Part shown: piece after piece, positions 58,367 through 64,000 of the stretch
Layout of the letters: every line of letters starts with the position of its first letter
Position numbering within the stretch: the stretch's first letter is position 1
The notes under the pieces: generated by a model
What the model saw: only the letters and a program-made list of their open reading frames with translations
Told to the model about the DNA's origin: nothing
Database searches by the model: none
Source of the DNA: Burkholderiales bacterium
Lineage (GTDB): Bacteria; Pseudomonadota; Gammaproteobacteria; Burkholderiales; Burkholderiaceae
Length of the DNA stretch: 64,000 bases
Assembly (NCBI GenBank): GCA_021287185.1
Contig: JAJTAZ010000011.1
Span: 1 to 64,000, forward strand
Reading direction: 5' to 3'
Position numbers and translations under genes: made by a program

Positions 58367-60862
58367 TCACTCACCCAATACAAATACTTTTGAATACTGC
58401 TGATCCGTGCGCCAGACGCGCGTACCTGCATCTTGATAACGTTTTAGCACACCTTCTCGTGGGTGTTTAAATTGATTGTACATTCCTGCCTGCGCGACCG
58501 CCCATTTGGGTTGAGTGGCTTGTATCAATGGTGCACTCGAACTGCTGTCACTGCCGTGATGGGGCATGAGCACGATGTCGGTTTGCAGCGGCGTTTGGCT
58601 CAACGCATCAACGGTGCGCACAGCAACCCCATTGGGCATATTATCCACCACCATGTTGGCTTCGGACAGCATGTCCATATCCCCCGTGAGCAAAATGCTT
58701 TTAAGTACATCTGGTTTTTCACTATTCACCTCAAAACGCAACACACAACTTTTTTGATTGTCGGGTGAATTCTCCGCATTCAAGGTCTGCACATCGGGTG
58801 AGAGCACCGCCATGCGCACACCGTCAAATTGCTCAGTTTGCCCTGCGACACATTCACTCACAGCCATTTGATCCAAACCCAGTGCATCGCGCTGCGATTG
58901 GTTGAGCGAAGTGATGATGCGGTGTACTGGCAAGGCGTTGACAACGCTTTGCGCGCCGCCTGTGTGATCAGAATCGTTGTGCGAGAGCACGAGTGTATCA
59001 ATTTGCTTGACTCCGATATAGCGCAGGTGCGGCACGATGATGCGCGCGCCTGCATCTGCATCGAACGAGAATCGCGCACCTGCGTCATACAGCCAATTTT
59101 GATGCGCGCTTTGTAACAGCACGGCACTGCCTTGCCCCACATCAAAAATCGTCACACGCAGTTGTCCCTCTTGGACACATGGGTAGTTCGGCGGTATGCT
59201 AATGACCATGATGATTGCCAAAACCGCCGCGCCAATAAATCCCCATGCACGTTTAAGGGGTTCGCCGTGCCAAAGTTTACGAATCCACACGACCAAACAC
59301 AACGAGAGCACAAACAACGCCAACACCTGCCACAACTCAATTCGCCCAACCCAATGACTCAACCGCGCCCAATCCTGCACATATTGCAAGCCACTTAACA
59401 TATGGTTCAATACCACATTCATCCACAAAATGGGTTCGCCCCAACCTGTGAATGCCAACACAAACACACTCAACAGCAACGGCACAAGCACAATGCTCAT
59501 CAGCGGAATCGCTATCAAGTTCACACCAATGCCCAAAAGCGAGGTTTGTCGGAAGAAATATAAAGTGATGGGCAATAATGACACAGAAATCCCCACCTGC
59601 GCCCCAAATACACCCACCAACCAACGAGCCAATTGGCGGTGTTTGAGCATATCTTCGGCTGATTGTTTGGTCACCGCAAACGAATCAAACGCCACAATCA
59701 ACCACGCCACCGCACCATAAGACAACCAAAACCCAACCGACAGCACTGCGAATGGATCAAATATCAGCACCCAAAACACACTGAAGCCCAACACGCGCAA
59801 TCCCGAACGCGCCACACCGAGCCGTGCCAAACCCAACCACAATGCCAGCATCCACACCGTGCGTTGCGCGGGCAAGCCCCAACCAGAGAGCAAAGCATAC
59901 GCCAGAGCGCCGATGAGCCCAACCCACTGCGCCACATGCGTGGCTGGGACGCGCGTGGTCAACCACACATTGCGCCGCCAAGACCAGCCGGCACAGAATG
60001 CCAAAATTCCTGCCAGCACGGTCACATGCAATCCCGAAATACTCACCAAGTGCGTCACGCCAGTGTCTTGAAACAACTGCCATTGCTGCGCCGATACAGC
60101 AGATTGATCGCCTAAAGCGAGTGCTTTAAACACATTACCACTGGCTTGTGTATTCGGATAAGTTTGCTCAGACAGCACACCATCAATTGCTTGCAAGGTA
60201 TCAAAACGCCAGTTTTCAATCGCGGACAACACACTGTGATGAGTACTCAACAATTGAGGCATTTGCTCGGATGTGCTGTTTTTGTAAACGCGCACATACG
60301 CCAGCCCCATGATATTGTTCGCCAACCAATAACGTGTTTGATCAAACACACCTTCATTCTTAGAGGCGTGGGGCGCGCGAATGTGTACAGGCAAACGCCA
60401 AGTTTGCCCAACACGAATAGAGGAAATGGGCATGGGCAAATCATCGTCCGCCCATGAAAGCGACATCTGCGCGGGAATATTTGGTGTGACTTGAATTTGC
60501 GTGGATTCGGGTTGAATCAACATGCGCCAACCATAATCGGTGCGTGTCGGCATCGATGTGATGCGCACCTGCACTATCTGCACTTGAGTATTCCATTCAG
60601 GTGGAATGGTGTGCGCGATGCGTTCGAGCCAGCGCAACTGCGCCCAAGAAAAAGCCAATAACGCACACAACAGCACCGCCGTAAACGTATCCATAGCACT
60701 CGAACGATGCGTGCGCACCCACCACACAAACGCCATGGCACATATTAAAGCACACACAAACAGACATTTCGCACCCACCCAAGGCGCTTCGAATGCGAAT
60801 GCCACACAGACCGCCCAAAGCGCAACCACCGCCAACAGAATCAAACGCCAAGGTTGATGCAC
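58367..60862 (-). CDS. comEC: DNA internalization protein ComEC/Rec2
   Basis: The inner-membrane channel that takes single-stranded DNA into the cytoplasm during transformation. 831 residues from GTG 60862, which has GAGGAG at 6-nt spacing. A frame reaching 61069 is rejected because it overlaps tatD. There is a DUF4131-type N-terminal region, a Competence multi-helix domain (FQDTGVTHLVSISGLHVTVLAG) and a metallo-beta-lactamase-like C-terminal domain with FDVGQGSAVLL and SHNDSDHTGG (near residue 628), a possible nuclease. It is the last gene after tatD (10-bp gap). With pilMNOPQ it supports competence in this organism. Confidence 0.95.
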   Translation of the reverse strand: MHQPWRLILLAVVALWAVCVAFAFEAPWVGAKCLFVCALICAMAFVWWVRTHRSSAMDTFTAVLLCALLAFSWAQLRWLERIAHTIPPEWNTQVQIVQVRITSMPTRTDYGWRMLIQPESTQIQVTPNIPAQMSLSWADDDLPMPISSIRVGQTWRLPVHIRAPHASKNEGVFDQTRYWLANNIMGLAYVRVYKNSTSEQMPQLLSTHHSVLSAIENWRFDTLQAIDGVLSEQTYPNTQASGNVFKALALGDQSAVSAQQWQLFQDTGVTHLVSISGLHVTVLAGILAFCAGWSWRRNVWLTTRVPATHVAQWVGLIGALAYALLSGWGLPAQRTVWMLALWLGLARLGVARSGLRVLGFSVFWVLIFDPFAVLSVGFWLSYGAVAWLIVAFDSFAVTKQSAEDMLKHRQLARWLVGVFGAQVGISVSLLPITLYFFRQTSLLGIGVNLIAIPLMSIVLVPLLLSVFVLAFTGWGEPILWMNVVLNHMLSGLQYVQDWARLSHWVGRIELWQVLALFVLSLCLVVWIRKLWHGEPLKRAWGFIGAAVLAIIMVISIPPNYPCVQEGQLRVTIFDVGQGSAVLLQSAHQNWLYDAGARFSFDADAGARIIVPHLRYIGVKQIDTLVLSHNDSDHTGGAQSVVNALPVHRIITSLNQSQRDALGLDQMAVSECVAGQTEQFDGVRMAVLSPDVQTLNAENSPDNQKSCVLRFEVNSEKPDVLKSILLTGDMDMLSEANMVVDNMPNGVAVRTVDALSQTPLQTDIVLMPHHGSDSSSSAPLIQATQPKWAVAQAGMYNQFKHPREGVLKRYQDAGTRVWRTDQQYSKVFVLGE

Positions 60863-60872
60863 GTGATGCTCC

Positions 60873-61682
60873 TCAAATATCTGCTGGCAACACCTGAACC
60901 AATCTTGGCAACGCATTGAGCGTGTTGTGCCACAGCGATTGCGCCAAAACCTCATGTCTGAGCCCACGCAACTCGGCCAAAGTGTGCGCAATACGCGGCA
61001 GGTGGTAAGAATAATTGTGCTCACCCGCATTGACCCACGCAGGCGGTATATCGGGCGCGTCGGTTTCAATCACCAACGATGACAAAGGCAAGTCGCTCGC
61101 CAAGCGGCGAATTTGCCGTGCGCGTTCAAAAGTCATAGTGCCGCCAAAACCCAGATGTAAGCCCATGTTGACGTACACGCTCGCCTGTTCAAAACTACCG
61201 TTGAACGCGTGGGCAATGCCTTTTTGAATATTGAATTCACGCAGATGTTTGCTGACCTGATCCACACTGCGCCGAACATGGAGCAACACAGGCAAATCAA
61301 ACTCGCGCGCGATTTTCAACTGCTCGCGTAAAAACCACACCTGCGTGTCCCAATCCACATCGGATACAAAACCATCCAAGCCAATTTCACCAATTGCAAC
61401 AAATTTGTCTTCGTCCATACTGCGCACAACAGCAGAATGCAATAATTCAATCGAGTCTTCTCGTGCCAAACCCATCACATACATCGGATGAATGCCGAGT
61501 GCATAAAATGTATTGGGAAACAACGATGACTGAGCACGCACGGTCTCAAAATTCGCAGGCCAGACCGTAGGAATGATTTGCGCCGACACACCCGCATCGC
61601 GCGCCCATGCCCAATCATCGGCGCGGGTTGCGTCAAACTCAGGGGTATCAAAGTGAACGTGTGTGTCTATCCACATATGCAT
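60873..61682 (-). CDS. TatD-family metal-dependent hydrolase
   Basis: A 269-residue TIM-barrel enzyme of the TatD DNase family. IDTHVHFD (metal His), IHPMYV, FVAIGEIGLDGF (Glu), PVLLHVRRS (His), GIAHAFNGS (His) and VIETDAPDIPP (Asp) are the metal-binding motifs in order. 3'-5' exonuclease activity is known for family members. It lies between an HPP-family gene (9 bp upstream) and comEC, a plausible but unproven tie to DNA metabolism. Note AFNGS in place of the usual HCFSG. Confidence 0.92.
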   Translation of the reverse strand: MHMWIDTHVHFDTPEFDATRADDWAWARDAGVSAQIIPTVWPANFETVRAQSSLFPNTFYALGIHPMYVMGLAREDSIELLHSAVVRSMDEDKFVAIGEIGLDGFVSDVDWDTQVWFLREQLKIAREFDLPVLLHVRRSVDQVSKHLREFNIQKGIAHAFNGSFEQASVYVNMGLHLGFGGTMTFERARQIRRLASDLPLSSLVIETDAPDIPPAWVNAGEHNYSYHLPRIAHTLAELRGLRHEVLAQSLWHNTLNALPRLVQVLPADI

Positions 61683-61691
61683 TGCTTCTTG

Positions 61692-62240
61692 TCAATACCA
61701 GTAGGTGGGGTAATGTCTTTTGTCGTTTGAAGACAAATTGTTAATCAATAAGGCGACCAACAGCATAATCAACGCCCCAATCAATACTGGAGAGAGTACA
61801 TACACATAGCCCAATTGATGAATTTCAGAACCACCAATCACCGCAATTAAAGCCGTCGCACCACCAGGTGGGTGCATGGTTCTGGTCAAATGCATGGCTA
61901 CAATGGATAAAGATACTGCCAACGCGCTGGCCAATCCCGCGAATTGCCCCATGACTAAAAATACCGTGACCCCAACCACAGCAGAGACCACATGCCCACC
62001 AACTAAATTGCGTGGTTGTGAAAAAATCGCATCGGGCGCACCGTACAGTAAAACCGCCGATGCTCCAAATGAACCAATTAAAAAGACGCCATCCGTTTGA
62101 CCAAAAGGCATTTCTTTTGAGTAAATACTCATCAAAATGATGGCCATAAACGAACCCAAGCCAGACCAAAAAATATGGGTCATCGGTTTTTGGGGCGGAC
62201 AAGCATCCTTGGCTCTCATACGGGCTAAATAATATTTCAT
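61692..62240 (-). CDS. HPP-family membrane protein
   Basis: A 182-residue inner-membrane protein with four to five hydrophobic helices and the family signature MHPPGGATAL. The HPP family includes chloroplast nitrite transporters; bacterial members are otherwise uncharacterised. The N-terminus is basic and short, with no signal sequence. It lies 9 bp upstream of tatD and about 64 bp downstream of the RluF-like gene. A link to nitrite is only by family analogy. Confidence 0.88.
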   Translation of the reverse strand: MKYYLARMRAKDACPPQKPMTHIFWSGLGSFMAIILMSIYSKEMPFGQTDGVFLIGSFGASAVLLYGAPDAIFSQPRNLVGGHVVSAVVGVTVFLVMGQFAGLASALAVSLSIVAMHLTRTMHPPGGATALIAVIGGSEIHQLGYVYVLSPVLIGALIMLLVALLINNLSSNDKRHYPTYWY

Positions 62241-62304
62241 AGCAGTACTTTATGAAAAAGGCGCTTGGCCTGATACATCAATCATTTTATGCACTGATTG
62301 ACTA

Positions 62305-63708
62305 TTAAAAATACTCGTCCTCAGCCAAATAACGCCATTTACCTGTGGGCAAGTGTCCCAGTCTGATGTTGCCGATGCGCACACGCTTTAAGCCCACCAC
62401 TTTCAAACCCACCAATTCACACATGCGGCGGATTTGACGTTTTTTGCCTTCGCGCAAAACGAACATCAATTGTTCGTCATTTTGCCAACTCACTTGCGCG
62501 GGGCGCAAGGGCACACCATCAAGTTCCAAGCCGTGGTTGAGCAAAGCCAAACCATTTTCGACGAGTTCACCTTCCACGCGCACCAAGTACTCTTTGTCCA
62601 CGTCAGAATCTTCACCAATCAGTTGCTTGGCAATTCGACCATCTTGCGTGAGCACCAATAAGCCCACTGAATCAATGTCCAAACGCCCTGCTGGCGCGAG
62701 TCCTCGCAGGTGTTTAAAACTAAAATCTTGTTGAAATTCTGCTTCATCCCACTGATTTTCAGCCGTGACCAAACTCACTGCTGGTTCGTAACCGTCCTCA
62801 GCTTGCCCTGAAACATAACCCATCGGTTTATTGATGAGAATGGTCACGCGAGACTGTTGCGCCACGCTGGCTTGACGTGCAAGTTGAACTTTATCGGTGG
62901 GCAAAATACGCTGTCCCAAAGTCGCACGTACGCCATTGACCGTGACCCAACCTTTTTCAATGTAGTGATCGGCCTCGCGGCGAGAACACATACCCTTATC
63001 GGCTAAGTATTTGGACACACGCACACCCTCGGCAGGATTGCGCTTGATTTCACTGCTGTGGTCACGCTCTTTGGGGAACTGTGGTTTGCGCGGCGCAGGA
63101 CGTTTTTCGCCACGCACCACATGCCCATCCACCACCTCACGCACGCCATCGCGTACTTTACCGTGGCGTTGTGGCGCACGTGATAAGGACTCACGATGGC
63201 TGGGTTTGGCACTTCGTGCATCACGGCCATTATGACCATCACGCTTATCATTCTCTTCACGCGGTTCTCTTGGCGGGCGCGACGCTTTAGCTTCTCGTGC
63301 TGGACGTACGCCAAAGTCTGAGCGTACTGCACGTGGACGATCTTCGCGTCGCTCATCTCTTTTATCACCCTCCTTACGACTCTCTCGTGGTGGACGGGGT
63401 GCTCTGTCATCGCGTGGAGGTCGCGCGCCAAAGTCCGAACGCGGTGCGCGTGGGCGGTCATCTCGGCGGTCGTCGCGACCATTACGACCATCGCGTCTGT
63501 CACCACCCTCACGATTTTCTCGTAGTGGACGCGGTCCTCTGTCATCGCGTGCTGAACGTGCACCAGAATCTGCACGCGCCACAGGCGATTTACTTGGTGC
63601 GACGTGGTTATTGCGATTTCGCCCGCGCACAGGTGAACGTGCAGTGCTGTTTGCGCCCTTGCTTGAGCCTGATGCGGCACGTTTCTGAATGGTGAGGGTT
63701 TTGCTCAT
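62305..63708 (-). CDS. RluF-like 23S rRNA pseudouridine synthase with Arg/Asp-rich repeat N-terminus
   Basis: A 467-residue RsuA-family synthase. The S4 domain is at about 226-275 ([22 protein letters not shown]). The catalytic domain has [15 protein letters not shown] with Asp344, and [24 protein letters not shown] near the end, all resembling RluF (U2604). The first 210 residues are unlike RluF: three imperfect repeats of about 39-45 residues, each with an SDFG- or DSGAR-led start then PRP...RE...KRD (about residues 46-79, 91-119, 130-163). This basic, charged region is presumably disordered and RNA-binding. RluB (6.3 kb) is a second, distinct synthase with a similar tail. Confidence 0.9.
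   Translation of the reverse strand: MSKTLTIQKRAASGSSKGANSTARSPVRGRNRNNHVAPSKSPVARADSGARSARDDRGPRPLRENREGGDRRDGRNGRDDRRDDRPRAPRSDFGARPPRDDRAPRPPRESRKEGDKRDERREDRPRAVRSDFGVRPAREAKASRPPREPREENDKRDGHNGRDARSAKPSHRESLSRAPQRHGKVRDGVREVVDGHVVRGEKRPAPRKPQFPKERDHSSEIKRNPAEGVRVSKYLADKGMCSRREADHYIEKGWVTVNGVRATLGQRILPTDKVQLARQASVAQQSRVTILINKPMGYVSGQAEDGYEPAVSLVTAENQWDEAEFQQDFSFKHLRGLAPAGRLDIDSVGLLVLTQDGRIAKQLIGEDSDVDKEYLVRVEGELVENGLALLNHGLELDGVPLRPAQVSWQNDEQLMFVLREGKKRQIRRMCELVGLKVVGLKRVRIGNIRLGHLPTGKWRYLAEDEYF
63220..63573 (-). repeat. Three imperfect tandem repeats inside the RluF-like gene
   Basis: The coding DNA for residues 46-79, 91-119 and 130-163 (63573-63472, 63438-63352, 63321-63220) encodes the same pattern: an (S/D)-FG/SG start, RP-rich middle, and KRD/RRD end. 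Unit spacing is about 39-45 codons. Expansion by tandem duplication followed by drift is likely, so copy number may vary between strains. Confidence 0.7.
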
Positions 63709-63852
63709 GTTGACTTTGCCTGATTATTTCTAAAGTGGACAGTTTATATTAGTTTGTCCTTCGTGCCTATCCAAGAATGCGCCACATATCAAAGCATCTT
63801 TTGTAAATTTTGTAAAAATAATTTGGTAACCAATCAAGGGAGTTTTGAAACG

Positions 63853-64000
63853 TCAAATATTTTTCGCCAACCAAGCATCTAAAGCATTGGCAAAATTTTG
63901 CACATCGCGTGCAGACAGTGCAGCGGGTCCACCTGTTTGCGCGCCTGAATCACGTAACGCTTGCATAAAGTTGCGCATCGACAGCAATGCGTGGACGTTC
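63853..64000 (-). CDS. UPF0178 (YaiI/YqxD) family protein, 3' end only
   Basis: The frame is open at the window edge, so the 5' part is missing. The last 48 residues include [17 protein letters not shown] and LDAWLAK, which match the C-terminal region of the YaiI/YqxD (DUF188, UPF0178) family. The fold resembles a PIN-type nuclease, but the function is unknown. The stop is TGA at 63853-63855. It is upstream of the RluF-like gene on the same strand, about 144 bp away. Confidence 0.85.
   Translation of the reverse strand, partial: NVHALLSMRNFMQALRDSGAQTGGPAALSARDVQNFANALDAWLAKNI

Noticed and set aside
60863-61069. N-terminal extension of comEC
   Set aside because: It overlaps tatD in another frame and lacks family support; GTG 60862 with GAGGAG is preferred.
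63220-63573. CRISPR-like array
   Set aside because: The repeats are in-frame coding repeats of about 39-45 codons that have drifted, with no spacer-repeat pattern and no cas genes.

Overview
The window is a stretch of bacterial chromosome, densely packed with housekeeping genes and with no prophage, transposase, CRISPR array or rRNA. Gene content and order point to a betaproteobacterium, most likely in the order Burkholderiales, with moderate GC. The evidence is a pilMNOPQ-aroK-aroB cluster divergent from a class A penicillin-binding protein, a GlnB/GlnD pair, an AddAB-type recombination nuclease, the runs prfB-lysS-ribF and ileS-lspA, and a YheT/RlmJ/RhlE/RluB repertoire. The genus cannot be fixed from the sequence alone.

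Layout. 1-540: non-coding, with degenerate repeat motifs. 0.5-5.6 kb: a PLP sulfhydrylase-like enzyme, purF, glnB, aroG and fdxA. 5.8-8.8 kb: an I42-type protease-inhibitor lipoprotein, rluB, scpB. 9-11 kb: tRNA-fMet, tRNA-Ser, fabF, acpP. 11-20.5 kb: ppc and a two-gene addAB nuclease-helicase operon. 20.5-32.5 kb, mostly on the minus strand: yheT, glnD, lspA, ileS, then an inserted plus-strand TauE/SafE transporter, then ribF, lysS and prfB with its programmed +1 frameshift. 32.6-35.8 kb: a DMT transporter, sseA, a DUF2807 lipoprotein and an unrecognised AT-rich gene. 35.9-44.5 kb: aroB, aroK, pilQPONM and the divergent mrcA. 44.6-50.6 kb: pepN, fbp, recA, rlmJ. 50.8-53.8 kb: a DUF4197 lipoprotein, then a PepSY-lipoprotein/DUF4405/cytochrome b/ZIP cluster behind a two-component-type direct-repeat operator. 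53.8-64 kb: a DUF2461 gene, rubredoxin, rhlE, an ABC-F gene, comEC, tatD, an HPP-family gene, an RluF-like synthase and the 3' end of a UPF0178 gene.

How the genes fit together. GlnB and its modifying enzyme GlnD are both present, as are fdxA, rubredoxin and the DUF4405/cytochrome b cluster, which suggests varied electron-transfer chemistry. The type IV pilus assembly genes, ComEC, RecA and AddAB together supply much of a DNA-uptake and recombination route. Several canonical neighbours are missing where they would be expected: cvpA by purF, scpA by scpB, fabD/fabG by acpP, dgt after aroB and recX after recA. This suggests moderate rearrangement. At least three families of intergenic palindromic repeats are present. 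Several candidate promoters share an extended -10 element of the form TGnTAnAAT.

The most interesting items are the PepSY/DUF4405/cytochrome b/ZIP cluster with an exact CTTAAT-N5-CTTAAT box, and the AT-rich orphan gene at the end of the pil-aro operon. Also worth attention are the Arg-rich repeat tails on two pseudouridine synthases and the promoter-plus-hairpin leader of addB. Nothing seen amounts to a clear new defence or mobile system.
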